From: Planctomycetota bacterium
GTDB lineage: Bacteria; Planctomycetota; UBA1135; UBA2386
Direction: 5' to 3'
Length of the DNA stretch: 64,000 bases
Assembly: GCA_020638695.1 (NCBI GenBank)
Contig: JACKIB010000015.1
Coordinates: forward strand, 61,961-125,960
The position numbers and the translations under genes are program-made. Positions 43,667-52,343 of this stretch are shown in pieces (positions within the stretch are counted from its first letter, which is position 1; the number at the start of each line of letters is the position of its first letter). The notes beneath the pieces are model-generated. The model had not been told where the DNA came from. It saw only the letters and a program-made list of their open reading frames with translations, and made no database searches.

Positions 43667-44063
43667 GTGGCATCCGACCCAAGGCAGTTCTGGGTCGCAG
43701 AAACCCAACAATCCTCAACCGAATACGAGCCATGTACATTGGCCATTCCTACCCAGCGGCGGAATCATAATCAGCCCCTGGTTCCCACGAGAAGCGGATA
43801 ACGCCATCTTCACGTTCGAGACTATCGACACAGACGGATCCGGTAGCCTAACGGTTGATGTCTACCATAAGAACACGGAAGACCCTGGTCCAGGTGCACA
43901 ACTTACCGCGGCTTCTGGCTTCGCGGCGATTAGCTCTTCCAACTACAAGAGCGGCCGGTTCGCCGGAATCAAGGAGATGGTCCGGTTCCGCTACACGGCG
44001 TCGAGTGGATGGGTGATCTTCCGGATGCTCCATCCAACTTGGTTTGACACGGCCGTAGCCTAA
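43602..44063 (+). CDS. Small beta-rich protein, paralogue of the next gene
   Basis: The coding signal is clear from about 43730 (HVHWPFLPSGG, SPWFPREADNAIFTFE) to the end (MVRFRYTASSGWVIFRMLHP). No ATG, GTG or strong ribosome site is visible near that point. The TTG at 43602, overlapping the sigma-like gene, is the only in-frame candidate, so the start is unreliable. It shares the pattern [PW]FPRE-DN-IF and the EMVRF...W..FR.L ending with the downstream gene. No known family. Confidence 0.5.
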   Translation: MPVASEKPGQNPSKTRLLQRLKWHPTQGSSGSQKPNNPQPNTSHVHWPFLPSGGIIISPWFPREADNAIFTFETIDTDGSGSLTVDVYHKNTEDPGPGAQLTAASGFAAISSSNYKSGRFAGIKEMVRFRYTASSGWVIFRMLHPTWFDTAVA

Positions 44064-44075
44064 AGGAGATTGGAC

Positions 44076-44465
44076 ATGGATCTTCCCGGTACTCGTTTCT
44101 TCAGGGGCGACAGCATCTATGGCCCGTGGATTCCCCGCGAGGGCGACAACCTGATCTTCCGGATCGAGTTAGTAGACGCCAGTCCGGCCAGTGGCAGTTC
44201 CGTCGAGGCGACCTTCACGTTCTACACAAAGGACTCAGAGACGACGGGAGACGGAAGCGTGATCAGTGGCGTGAGCGTCGTGATCGCCGCCGGAACCACT
44301 CAGTTCTCTGAGGTCCTGATCCAATCTGCGACTGGCACGCCGTTCGGGCTCGATGAGCTCGTTCGTTGGAAGTGTGTCGTGGCTGGTGACACCGATGGAG
44401 AGTGGCTCCTGCTCCGGCTGTTCCCAGCGGTGTTCTTCGACGACGCTGACGGAACGAAGACCTGA
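44076..44465 (+). CDS. Small beta-rich protein, second paralogue
   Basis: A 129-residue protein. AAAGGAG lies 6 bases before the ATG, a textbook ribosome site. It shares GPWIPREGDNLIFRIEL and DELVRWKCVVAGDTDGEWLL with the preceding gene, indicating tandem duplication of a beta-sandwich-like small protein. No signal peptide or membrane helix and no known family. The two genes are 12 bases apart. Confidence 0.68.
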   Translation: MDLPGTRFFRGDSIYGPWIPREGDNLIFRIELVDASPASGSSVEATFTFYTKDSETTGDGSVISGVSVVIAAGTTQFSEVLIQSATGTPFGLDELVRWKCVVAGDTDGEWLLLRLFPAVFFDDADGTKT

Positions 44466-44483
44466 GGCCAGAGGACCGAATGA

Positions 44484-44553
44484 ATGGACGTCTTCGATAG
44501 CTTCCCAGGTGGGTGTGGGTATCCCGGCTATGACACTGGGGGGCTGTTCCCGG
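44484..44553 (+). pseudogene. Third gene of the cluster, cut by IS4 copy B
   Basis: Begins ATG GAC GTC TTC (MDVFDSFPGGCGYPGYDTGG) 18 bases after the previous stop and runs directly into the IS. After the element, the duplicated CTGTTCCCGG continues for only a few bases before an IS630 remnant, so the gene's 3' part is lost. Confidence 0.5.
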
Positions 44554-46172
44554 CAATGCCGTTAGCCTCCCAGTCTGCACCTGATCGGCGCTGGGAGAAT
44601 CTCGCGCGAAAGCGTCCCCCGAGCGCGGTTCCTCGAGCGTCGCGCGAGTCGTGGCGAACAGCGGCGACCTGACGGTCTGCCGAGTACTGCCGAACAAAGG
44701 TCAAGGTTGCCAGCAATCGATTCTCGGTTGTGCAAACAAGAAAGGTGTCTGCTGGGTACGCGGTGTCGCAAACTGTATGATCTGGGTCGGTCAATCAATG
44801 CGCGGTCACTCGCGCAGTTTCGTTCTGAAAAGAGGCGGTTCTCACAATGGCTGGCACACAAGAAGCTAGCTCAAATTCGGTCTGACGGAATCACGATTCC
44901 TCGTGCACACAAGTTTCTCTCTGGCTTGCTCCGCGAGCTAGACATCGAGGATGTCCGCGTTGGAGATCGCGATTTCAGTCGCTGCGGTGCACTCAGCCCA
45001 GAACTTCTGATCGCGATCCTGCTGTTCATGGCAGGCGACGGCAACCGTCGCGGCTACCGGCATCTCCTGAACACCTTTTGGGATCAGGCCACGGACTTCG
45101 AGATCGATCTTCCCTCGACGAAGCCAGTGACCGCCGCCTCGTTCTGCACGGCACGGGAGAAGGTCTCTCCCGAGTTCCTGCGCTCGCTGGTGCACGCCGT
45201 CTGGCAGAAGATGTTGGCTGACTTCCCGGACGCGTCCTCGTTCCGTGGTCGGCAGGTGTACGCAGTCGACGGATGCAAGATCAACGTCAAGCGGAGTCCC
45301 GAGCTGGATCGCGAGTTCGGTCGCCCTTCCGGTGCCTATGTGCCGCAGGTGCTCATGAGCGCGCTGGTCAACGTCTGTAGTCGCACACCCGTCGACGTCG
45401 CCGTCCGGGGACACGCTTCGTGCGAGCGGTCGATTCTGCTCGAGGAGCATCTTCAGTTCCTCAGCCCCGGCGACATCCTCGTGCTCGATCGTGGCTACCC
45501 ATCGTACGAGATGATCCGAGCCCTCCTCGACGCGCGGGTCGACTTCCTGGTTCGGACGCCGGTGAGTTCGACGTTCCCCGCGATCGCGGAGTTTCTTGCC
45601 ACCGAAGCGAACGACGCAGTCGTCTACTTGGACCTGCCCGGGAAAGCGAGTTGCCAGGCTCAGAGGGTCAAGCTGCGAGCTATCAGGACTCAGGGACCGG
45701 ACGGCCCAGCCGTGTTCCTCACGTCGCTTGCTCGCGGGGAGTGGTCTTGGAGTACCCTCACCCAACTCTACAAGCTCCGTTGGGAGTCGGAGGAACTCTA
45801 CAAGACTCTCAAGTCTGACTACCTGGACCCGAGGCAGTTCCACTCGCACAAGGCACAAGGTGTGCGCCAGGAAATCTGCGCCACGATGCTCTTTCTGGGA
45901 ATCTCGCGCTACCTCATGGCCGCTGCGGCTGAGGTTCACGATTCCCCACTGCACGAGATCTCGCAGAAGGGCGCGGTCCTGTGTTTCGGCCAACATCTCG
46001 TTCGTCTGTTCCGAGCCGACTCAGATTCGGCAGCTCACGTTGTCCAACTCCTACTCCACAGAATCGCCAGATCACGCGACAAGCGCCGTCCTCACCGTTC
46101 CGCCCCGCGCGTCTCGAACAAGCCACGCTCAAAGTGGACCCCTACGGGACGAAGGGGACGCTAACGGCATTG
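44554..46172 (+). mobile_element. IS4-family element, copy B
   Basis: 1619 bp with inverted ends CAATGCCGTTAGCCTCCC and GACGCTAACGGCATTG. Flanked by the perfect 10-bp duplication CTGTTCCCGG (44544-44553, 46173-46182). It differs from C and D at scattered sites, including two or three single-base indels in the first 200 bases. Confidence 0.93.
44707..46164 (+). CDS. IS4-family transposase, copy B
   Basis: DDE transposase. The catalytic Asp residues are in YAVDGCKINV and LVLDRGYPSYEM, and the Y-(2)-R-(3)-E-(6)-K signature is YKLRWESEELYKTLK. The upstream reading frame differs from copies C and D because of small indels, yet all copies agree from RCLLGTRC-RKLYDLG onward. The real start is therefore probably the GTG/TTG a few codons before that (TTG near 44737 here). 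Confidence 0.88.
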   Translation: MPAIDSRLCKQERCLLGTRCRKLYDLGRSINARSLAQFRSEKRRFSQWLAHKKLAQIRSDGITIPRAHKFLSGLLRELDIEDVRVGDRDFSRCGALSPELLIAILLFMAGDGNRRGYRHLLNTFWDQATDFEIDLPSTKPVTAASFCTAREKVSPEFLRSLVHAVWQKMLADFPDASSFRGRQVYAVDGCKINVKRSPELDREFGRPSGAYVPQVLMSALVNVCSRTPVDVAVRGHASCERSILLEEHLQFLSPGDILVLDRGYPSYEMIRALLDARVDFLVRTPVSSTFPAIAEFLATEANDAVVYLDLPGKASCQAQRVKLRAIRTQGPDGPAVFLTSLARGEWSWSTLTQLYKLRWESEELYKTLKSDYLDPRQFHSHKAQGVRQEICATMLFLGISRYLMAAAAEVHDSPLHEISQKGAVLCFGQHLVRLFRADSDSAAHVVQLLLHRIARSRDKRRPHRSAPRVSNKPRSKWTPTGRRGR

Positions 46173-46189
46173 CTGTTCCCGGGGGCAGG

Positions 46190-46530
46190 GGCGGTCGGCG
46201 AGCTTCTCGGCGAAATTCGGATCGCGACTGACCTTGAAGGTTCGAAACAGGTGAGGCTTGAGCCCGTGAGCCTTCCAGATTCGACCGACCGTGGCTGCGC
46301 TAACCCCAGCGATCTTGGCCATGTCGCGGGTGCTCCAGTGGGTTGCGTTGGGCGGGTCCTCTTGGGTCGTGATGCGGATGATCTCCGCCACGAGTTCCGG
46401 CGAGACGGTCGCTTGCCGGCCACGACCTGGCGCATCCTTCTCGAGGCCCGGGATGCCCCTTCTCCGCGAACCGTCGACGCCAAAGCCGTAACTGTCCAGC
46501 CAACCACACCCGCCGCCACCGGCTTCCCAG
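46190..46530 (-). pseudogene. IS630-family transposase remnant
   Basis: Fragments in two frames: LRLWRRRFAEKG (HTH end), then PGLEKDAPGRGRQATVSPEL, THWSTRDMAKIAGVS and IWKAHGLKPHLFRTFKVSRD. It stops before the first catalytic Asp. It is distinct in sequence from the IS630 remnant at 35.6 kb. Confidence 0.72.
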
Positions 46531-46567
46531 TGTCGCCCGAGGTCGGCGCCCCCAGCGCCTAGGTTGA

Positions 46568-48202
46568 CTACGCGCCGGTCTCGTGAAGGCGAAAGCTCAG
46601 CGACCGCACGGCGGCTGCGATGGCGTCCTGCCCCTGCTTGTGTCGTTCGATCTCGTCGCCGACGGCCTTCCATCCCCTCGGGGTCAGCTCCCGGATGCGG
46701 GACTGCGGCGTGGTCGAGATTCGATGCAACACGTCGCGGAGGTAGAGCAGCGGGTTGATCCCGTGCTCCCGACACGACTGCGCCAGACTCATCATCACCG
46801 CCGCTGCCTTGGCGCCCTCTTCGGAGCCGAAGAACTGCCAGTTCTTCCTGCCGATGACCGTGGCACGCAATGCCCTCTCGCAGCCGTTGTTCGAGATCTC
46901 GCGGATGCGGCCGTCATCGAGAAAGCGGATCAGCGTCGCCCACTGATTCCGGGTGTAGACCACGCCTTTCATCAGCGGTCCGCCTGGGAGGCTGGGCGGA
47001 TTCAGCTGCGCATGGTCGAGCCAGGCTCGGATGGCATCGAGGATCGGCTTGGACTTCTCCCGGCGCAAGGCGAGCAGCTCTTCATCGGTGAGGGTACGCC
47101 GCTCGTCCTGAGCACGCTGCTTCGCTTCGCGCTCGACGCGGAACAGCGTGCCAATCCAGTCGAGCATCTCGTTGGCGTTGGCATCACCGCTCCGTTTCGC
47201 CTTCTCGAAGTAGCGACGCACGTGCGCCCAGCACCCGATCCGTGTGATCTCGCCCGGATCGAGCCCTGAGTAGCAATCGTGTCCGTCACACTGCAGTCGA
47301 CCTCGGCGGTTGCCGATCACGGCTTTCGGCCCGTCGCGGTTGCGGGTGTCGGTGGCTTCGTAGAAGACGCCGGCGTACTGGTCTCGCCAGGCCCAGACAT
47401 GGACATCGCGACAGCCGGGCTGGTTGCCGTTGCGCTGCACGACGGTCGTGTCGTCGCTCTGAAGCACCGAGTTCTCGAGGCTCTCGAGCACGTCGGCGAC
47501 GTGGGCGTCGTAGACCGGCTCGAGCAGTTCCGCGCATCGCAGCACCGAGCTGCACATCACGCTCCGCGACAGCGACAGGCCCTCGGCCTTGTACTTCTTC
47601 TCCAGCCGCGCGTAGGGCATGTGGTTGCAGAAGCGCTCGAAGATGATCTGCGCGAGGAAGCCCGGGCCAAGGATGCTCTTCTCGATCACACACGGCGGAC
47701 CGTCGGCCACGATCACGTTGCCCTGGCAGGACCGGCACGCGTGCTTCGCCCGCTCGAACACGTGCACGTAGGTGATCTCGATGCGCTCGAGCTCCTGACG
47801 GGTCTCGACACCGAATTGGACGCGCACTTCACCGCAGTCCGGGCACGGCAATTGGTCGGCATCGACCGCGCAAGTTGTCGTCCGGCGGGGTAGGTGATCG
47901 GGGAAATCCTTCCGCCGCTTGTTGGCCGTCCGTGTGTGAGCCGGGACCTCGACGGTCTTGGCTGCCTTCTTGGCGGCTTCCAGGTCCTCGCGCAGTTCGT
48001 CGAACTCGGCGAAGGGCAACAACGTCCCTGGGTGCATGTAGCGCGACTTCTCGGAGCTGCGCCCGTGGACCATGCGGACGAGCTCGGCAATCCGCTGGTC
48101 CTGCAGCGCGATCTTCTCGAGCAACATGGGCACGAGTTCACGCAGCCCCGCCTCGTCGATCTGCTCGAGGTCGATCCTCGTCGTCTTTGGGTCCACCACC
48201 AC
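46568..48202 (-). CDS. tnpC: IS66 transposase TnpC
   Basis: A 544-residue IS66 transposase: N-terminal leucine-zipper region (LLEKIALQDQRIAELVRMVHG), zinc finger (CPDCGEVRVQFG and CRSC), DDE core (LQSDDTTVVQ, CDGHDCYSG, IGCWAHVRRYFEKA, SNNGCERALRATVIGRKNWQF) and the C-terminal MSLAQSCREHGINPLLYLRDVL segment. It overlaps the 3' end of tnpB by 65 bases. Confidence 0.93.
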   Translation of the reverse strand: MVVDPKTTRIDLEQIDEAGLRELVPMLLEKIALQDQRIAELVRMVHGRSSEKSRYMHPGTLLPFAEFDELREDLEAAKKAAKTVEVPAHTRTANKRRKDFPDHLPRRTTTCAVDADQLPCPDCGEVRVQFGVETRQELERIEITYVHVFERAKHACRSCQGNVIVADGPPCVIEKSILGPGFLAQIIFERFCNHMPYARLEKKYKAEGLSLSRSVMCSSVLRCAELLEPVYDAHVADVLESLENSVLQSDDTTVVQRNGNQPGCRDVHVWAWRDQYAGVFYEATDTRNRDGPKAVIGNRRGRLQCDGHDCYSGLDPGEITRIGCWAHVRRYFEKAKRSGDANANEMLDWIGTLFRVEREAKQRAQDERRTLTDEELLALRREKSKPILDAIRAWLDHAQLNPPSLPGGPLMKGVVYTRNQWATLIRFLDDGRIREISNNGCERALRATVIGRKNWQFFGSEEGAKAAAVMMSLAQSCREHGINPLLYLRDVLHRISTTPQSRIRELTPRGWKAVGDEIERHKQGQDAIAAAVRSLSFRLHETGA

Positions 48203-48575
48203 CGCGCCGACCTATACGGACCGTGCGTGCGAAGTGGCGTCGGAACTTCGCTTTCTTCGCGTCGATTCCTTCGAGCAACATCATCAGTCGGGCGCGATCG
48301 ATCTCGACGTGCGTGTCGTCGTCGCGGCTCGAGTACCGCCACGCATCGAACCGGCCGCTCTCGAGGCGCTTGGCAAGCATCCAGAATCCGTTGCCGTCCC
48401 ACAGCAGCAACTTCACACGATCGCGTCGGCGATTGAAGAAGACGAACACGTCGCCGGCGTACGGATCGCAGCTGAGCGAGTGCTCCACGAGCGCGCACAG
48501 ACCATCGAACTGCTTGCGCATGTCGGTGACGGCACAGCAGAGGAACACGCGCACCTGAGCCGGCAGGCTCAGCAC
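48138..48575 (-). CDS. tnpB: IS66 Orf2 protein TnpB
   Basis: A 145-residue protein with the TnpB signature VRVFLCCAVTDMRKQFDGLC, FVFFNRRRDRVKLLLWDGNG and FWMLAKRLESGRF. It is required together with TnpA and TnpC for IS66 transposition. The GTG start overlaps the tnpA stop. The tail after about residue 110 is longer and more charged than usual. Confidence 0.92.
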   Translation of the reverse strand: MLSLPAQVRVFLCCAVTDMRKQFDGLCALVEHSLSCDPYAGDVFVFFNRRRDRVKLLLWDGNGFWMLAKRLESGRFDAWRYSSRDDDTHVEIDRARLMMLLEGIDAKKAKFRRHFARTVRIGRRGGGGPKDDEDRPRADRRGGAA

Positions 48576-48892
48576 GTCGTACGCTCGGACAGCAGTCGCT
48601 CCACGAGGCGGTCGGCGATGCGGCCTCGCGCCTCGACGACCAAGCCATCGACATGTCGAAGCACCAACTCTGGACTGGCGCTCTCCGCGACATCGGACGG
48701 GCTCAGTTCGACGACACCCAGGTCGACGAACTCGGACTCAGCCTGCTCCTTCCTCAGCCGGTGCGACCACCAGGCCAGCGTGCCCACGGGGATGCCGGAG
48801 CGGGCGGAGAGGTCACGGAGGGTGAGGCCTTGCGCCTCACGACGCGACAGCCAGTGCTCGATCTCGCGGCGTCGCTGCGTGCGTTTCGACAT
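48569..48892 (-). CDS. tnpA: IS66 Orf1 protein TnpA
   Basis: A 107-residue protein with an N-terminal helix-turn-helix (HWLSRREAQGLTLRDLSARS, TLAWWSHRLRKE), the layout of IS66 TnpA. Its last 35 codons are duplicated as a remnant at 42528-42640. Confidence 0.88.
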   Translation of the reverse strand: MSKRTQRRREIEHWLSRREAQGLTLRDLSARSGIPVGTLAWWSHRLRKEQAESEFVDLGVVELSPSDVAESASPELVLRHVDGLVVEARGRIADRLVERLLSERTTC

Positions 48893-49068
48893 CCGCGCGA
48901 GTCTGCCGGCGGATCGCGAACTTCCCAGATGGGGTTGCCAGGACAGTTACCCAAAGCCCGACCGTCCGTTGCTGCACTCCGAGTTGCAGTCCCCATCGCG
49001 TGGAGGGGATTGACGAGCCAGCGCCTTTTGGTAGCTTTGGTGAACGCAACCAAGAAGGATCGACCCTC

Positions 49069-49914
49069 ATGAGTGGATTCCGCGTCAGGTTCGTTGTACT
49101 GGTTCTGACTGCAACCGTATTCGGCGTGTGGTTTGCCTGGTGCAGATTGTCTGCCGATCCGAGTCCGCGTGAATCCGCTATAGAGGAGTCGAAGAGGAAG
49201 GTCGCGCTGGCGCCGACGGTGCAGAATTCCGATCGGAGCCCCACGAAGCCCACCACGCCTGCAGCGCCGGCCAAACCGCGTGATACCACCCCCGCAGCGC
49301 AGTCGGACGACTGGAATTCGGAGGTCGCGCCAGAGGGCCGACCTGGTGGCGATTGTTCCAGCCGAAGTGACGTCATCCACGATGTGCGGATTTGCCTGAA
49401 GCGTCTGGGGGTATCATTCAAGTACGAGTCAGTCATCCACCCCGCCACATGTGCAAGGCTCGCGGAGGTGTACCGTCAATACAGGGACCGCGATACAGCT
49501 CTAGAAGCGAAGCGCGGGAAGATGATGTTGACGATTGGGAGGAATATGTTCCTGGATGGCAAAGCGGAAGTTTTCTTCCCGGATGCGGTGTGGCGTGATG
49601 CAGTCGCAACCGACGCGAACAAGGACAAGAGCCTTCGGCGTCTCGGCTACAAGCCTCTGTCCGAAGCCCCACTGATGGGGGGGGCTCACGAGCACCAGTG
49701 CTGGCACTGGGTGAACTCTGAGCAAGAACGGATCGCGAAGCACATGCCTAAGAGTCCATTGTATCCGGCTACGCACGTTGTGCGAATTAAGTTCGGTACC
49801 AACCCGACTCTTGATCAGCCAATGGGGATGATCATCGCTCTTCAGAAAGAGCGCGCAATCCTCTATTGTTCAATCTTGCCCCCGACTTGTTTTAGCTATC
49901 AGGAGAACCGATGA
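49069..49914 (+). CDS. Membrane-anchored hypothetical protein
   Basis: A 281-residue protein with one N-terminal helix (VVLVLTATVFGVWFAW), a Pro/Thr/Ala linker (about 50-90) and a soluble domain of unknown family (IGRNMFLDGKAEVFFPDAVW, HEHQCWHWVNSEQ). AAGGA precedes the ATG by about 10 bases. Base composition is clearly lower in GC than the backbone. It overlaps the next gene by 4 bases (ATGA). Confidence 0.68.
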   Translation: MSGFRVRFVVLVLTATVFGVWFAWCRLSADPSPRESAIEESKRKVALAPTVQNSDRSPTKPTTPAAPAKPRDTTPAAQSDDWNSEVAPEGRPGGDCSSRSDVIHDVRICLKRLGVSFKYESVIHPATCARLAEVYRQYRDRDTALEAKRGKMMLTIGRNMFLDGKAEVFFPDAVWRDAVATDANKDKSLRRLGYKPLSEAPLMGGAHEHQCWHWVNSEQERIAKHMPKSPLYPATHVVRIKFGTNPTLDQPMGMIIALQKERAILYCSILPPTCFSYQENR

Positions 49915-50306
49915 AATCGTTTTTTGTCGCCATACTCACCTTCGTATGCGTCGCAACGAGCCACGCTAACACGTTTGCACCGATTTGCACTCTCACTGCC
50001 CTTCCGGTGGGTTGTGGTGGCGCCAATGATGTTACTTTCAGCTACACTCCAGCGGCGGGTGACGCCCATGGCGACTGCTCACCCCTGACGAGCTGCAAGG
50101 TGAAGGGCACGCTAGGCATAGTCGTTGGGGGTGCCGACACCATTGTCAGCGGGCCTACCGGCAACGTCAGCCTAGTCACCCCAGGGGGGTCAGCGAGTGT
50201 CGGCCCCTTGAATCTGGACATCTCGTGTGGGAACAAGGCAACCTGGCAGCAGTTGACTTCCGGATGCAAGTTCGAGTTCAAATGCGGTGACGCATGCGTC
50301 AACTGA
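49911..50306 (+). CDS. Small secreted Cys-rich protein
   Basis: 131 residues with a clean signal peptide (MKSFFVAILTFVCVATSHA). The mature part of about 112 residues has eight Cys and a Gly/Thr/Val-rich beta composition. No family recognised. Translational coupling to the membrane-anchored protein upstream suggests the pair acts together at the cell surface. Confidence 0.68.
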   Translation: MKSFFVAILTFVCVATSHANTFAPICTLTALPVGCGGANDVTFSYTPAAGDAHGDCSPLTSCKVKGTLGIVVGGADTIVSGPTGNVSLVTPGGSASVGPLNLDISCGNKATWQQLTSGCKFEFKCGDACVN

Positions 50307-50334
50307 ACGCCCGCCTCGACGTGGAGATTACGTA

Positions 50335-50805
50335 ACCACGCGATAGCGATGAGCGCCCGGTCGCGGAGCCCGACGATGGTCTTAGGTGTCGATCGAGTCG
50401 AGGAGCTGCCTTGCCTGGTCGCTCGTAAGAACGGGCGTCTTCCCGCGGTTCACGACGTGCTTCGGGCCGCGGGCCGAGTGCGCCGGGTTGGTCTCGAGGA
50501 CGTGGCCGGTGACGAGCCAGTCGAAGAGCCCGCGGATGGCGGCGAGATGCTGCTTCACCGTCGGCGCGGACCGTTCTCCGGTGAGCTGCTCGACGTAGGC
50601 CGCGACGACGACCGGCTACACCTGGCGAAGGTCGCGGATTCCGCGCTCTTCGCACCAGGCGAGGAAGGCTGCTGCCGCGCGGGCGTAGGCGGCGCGGGTG
50701 TTGGGGTTCCGGATGGTCGCGGTGAAGAACTCGAGGAACCGGCGGGCTGCGCGTTCACCGGTTGCGGCTATCAGGACGGGTAGGCCGTCGAGGCCTACGG
50801 TCTGG
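50335..50805 (-). pseudogene. Tyrosine recombinase, N-terminal part, broken
   Basis: A core-binding (SAM-like) domain is readable: LPVLIAATGERAARRFLEFF, NTRAAYARAAAAFLAWCEER, then an in-frame TAG (50623-50625), AAYVEQLTGERSAPTVKQHL, ALFDWLVTGHV-like text and RGKTPVLTSDQARQLLDSID. A further frameshift at 50384 precedes TIVGLRDRALIAIA. The catalytic C-terminal domain is absent here; fragments of such a domain lie at 36670 and 52876. Confidence 0.75.
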
Positions 50806-50952
50806 AGGCAGGTCGGAGACCGGTAGCAGTTCTGCGTCCACGAGGGCCTCTGGAAGTCCTGACCGCTGCCAGATGGCGGCCCATGACACGAACTCTGGTT
50901 CTGGGCCATGTAAGGCAAAGTTTGGTGGCTTTTGATTATCCGACATAAGATC

Positions 50953-51477
50953 GTGACCACAGTAGTGGTAGGGGTTGTGCTTGCTGTTGTGCTAGCTTTC
51001 CCGGGTTGCAGAATAGATTTGGACTTATGGGGAACGGAAGCCCGAGAGAACGGGAGACGTAGTGTGACTCTGCGGCTTCACGATGCGCTGGATGTCGTTG
51101 GCCTGACTAGGCTCATATTTGACCATGTCGCGATTACTGCGCCGGGGTCTAAGTCTCCATACATCTTGCTGTTCAGCGGCGGGCGAGATGATATATTCCC
51201 GGAACAAGTCCAGCTTTCGGAGCGCGATGGAGCAATAGACATTCGGGTGCGAGCGCTGAACCCGTTCTCGGTAACGATAAGCGATGAGGAGCTACGGCTG
51301 ATAAAGTGGTGGGGCCCGTTGGTAGTCAATGGAGGCCGTAAGGAGCCTCTGTGGTCTATGATAGACGCGCTGGACTGTATGGCAGTAATCGTGATTACCG
51401 TAGTATTGGTGTTGCTCATGCGCCGAGGGCAGCCCTCTACCCGGGCCATTCATGATCGCGCGAGCGAAAACGCGTAG
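50953..51477 (+). CDS. Small bitopic membrane protein
   Basis: About 174 residues with an N-terminal helix (TTVVVGVVLAVVLAFPGC, possibly a lipoprotein signal), an extracytoplasmic domain of about 120 residues and a C-terminal helix (AVIVITVVLVLLM). An upstream TTG at 50932 could add seven residues. No family recognised. Low-GC island gene. Confidence 0.55.
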   Translation: MTTVVVGVVLAVVLAFPGCRIDLDLWGTEARENGRRSVTLRLHDALDVVGLTRLIFDHVAITAPGSKSPYILLFSGGRDDIFPEQVQLSERDGAIDIRVRALNPFSVTISDEELRLIKWWGPLVVNGGRKEPLWSMIDALDCMAVIVITVVLVLLMRRGQPSTRAIHDRASENA

Positions 51478-51664
51478 GCGCGTGGATGACAAGGAATGAC
51501 GGTGATGGGGAACCCCGCCTCGTCGACCTGGGTCGCGCGTGGCGCGTGTAGCGCCTTGAGGGGCCCGTTCGTCTTGGCCCTCACGGGCCGGCCTTGGCCG
51601 GCAGCGGCAGTCAACCACTAGTGTGGTGCATCGGAAATAAATACAAGTATTCGAGCCATCTGCG

Positions 51665-52114
51665 ATGGGGCTATCGTACCAGTCTGCTCGATGCGAGGAC
51701 AAAAACAACGCAGCCAGGCTGATGTCCGCCTGTGCGGACGCCATATCGGACTACTACAGCTGCATTGCAAGAGCGGAGAAGACACTGGGAGTTCACTGTA
51801 ATCCCGATGGCTCCGTGGAAGCTCCGTCCGGCTTGGGAGATGGTGGGATGTTCCCACCGTGTCCTCCCACAGCGGCAGGCGCAGCTGCCATCGGTAAACC
51901 TGACAATCCTAACGCACAGAAGTACTTTCACGGAGGACTTAGCTGCTATCGGATCAAGGGAGGGTCGGGGACCGGTAACCAATGCTGCTACGGCACAACT
52001 GGAGCAATCAGCGGCAACCCTACAATCATGGGAACAGCGGATCTCTCATTTCATCCGCTGCACCCGCTTGATCATGGGCTCTACGATGTCGGGCCGTACT
52101 TCATGGGCGGGTGA
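51665..52114 (+). CDS. Cys-rich hypothetical protein with QCCY motif
   Basis: 149 residues. The segment HGGLSCYRIKGG, GNQCCYGTTGAI and MGTADLSFHPLHPLDH, then VGPY, recalls the AMOP-like QCCY pattern found in some surface and toxin-associated proteins; that comparison is from memory and weak. No signal peptide is visible, so it may be the 3' part of a longer gene. The 190-bp gap before it shows nothing certain. Confidence 0.45.
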   Translation: MGLSYQSARCEDKNNAARLMSACADAISDYYSCIARAEKTLGVHCNPDGSVEAPSGLGDGGMFPPCPPTAAGAAAIGKPDNPNAQKYFHGGLSCYRIKGGSGTGNQCCYGTTGAISGNPTIMGTADLSFHPLHPLDHGLYDVGPYFMGG

Positions 52115-52132
52115 GTTGACGCTCTCCTAATC

Positions 52133-52330
52133 GTGTCGTCAGGTTTCAAGGTCACAATTCCGCCGAGCTGGCGCAAGCAACGAGAAAATGCCATTCACTG
52201 TTGTCTACGCAAGCTAGGTATACCGAGTGGGACGACGGGCAAACCAGTGACCGTTCGTGAATTCCTTTCGGCTCACGCATTCTGCCGGAGAGAAATCAGC
52301 TTGGCGCAGGCGCGTGGAAGCGACGTATGA
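52133..52330 (+). CDS. Small hypothetical ORF
   Basis: A 65-residue frame with a GTG start (VSSGFKVTIPPSWRKQR, FCRREISLAQARGSDV), 18 bases after the previous stop and just before the next membrane protein. No family recognised. It could be a continuation of the preceding gene after a frameshift. Confidence 0.35.
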   Translation: MSSGFKVTIPPSWRKQRENAIHCCLRKLGIPSGTTGKPVTVREFLSAHAFCRREISLAQARGSDV

Positions 52331-52343
52331 AAACTACGTGCTA

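Larger units (their letters stand above)
46540..48950 (-). mobile_element. IS66-family element, apparently complete
   Basis: Three overlapping leftward genes tnpA-tnpB-tnpC in the standard IS66 order, all open. The outer limits given are approximate, because I could not identify the terminal inverted repeats or an 8-bp duplication with confidence. Confidence 0.7.

Noticed and set aside
44938..45996. 352-residue frame antisense to the IS4 transposase (also in copies C and D)
   Set aside because: It is present wherever the transposase gene is and mirrors its codons, so it is a shadow frame with no independent support.
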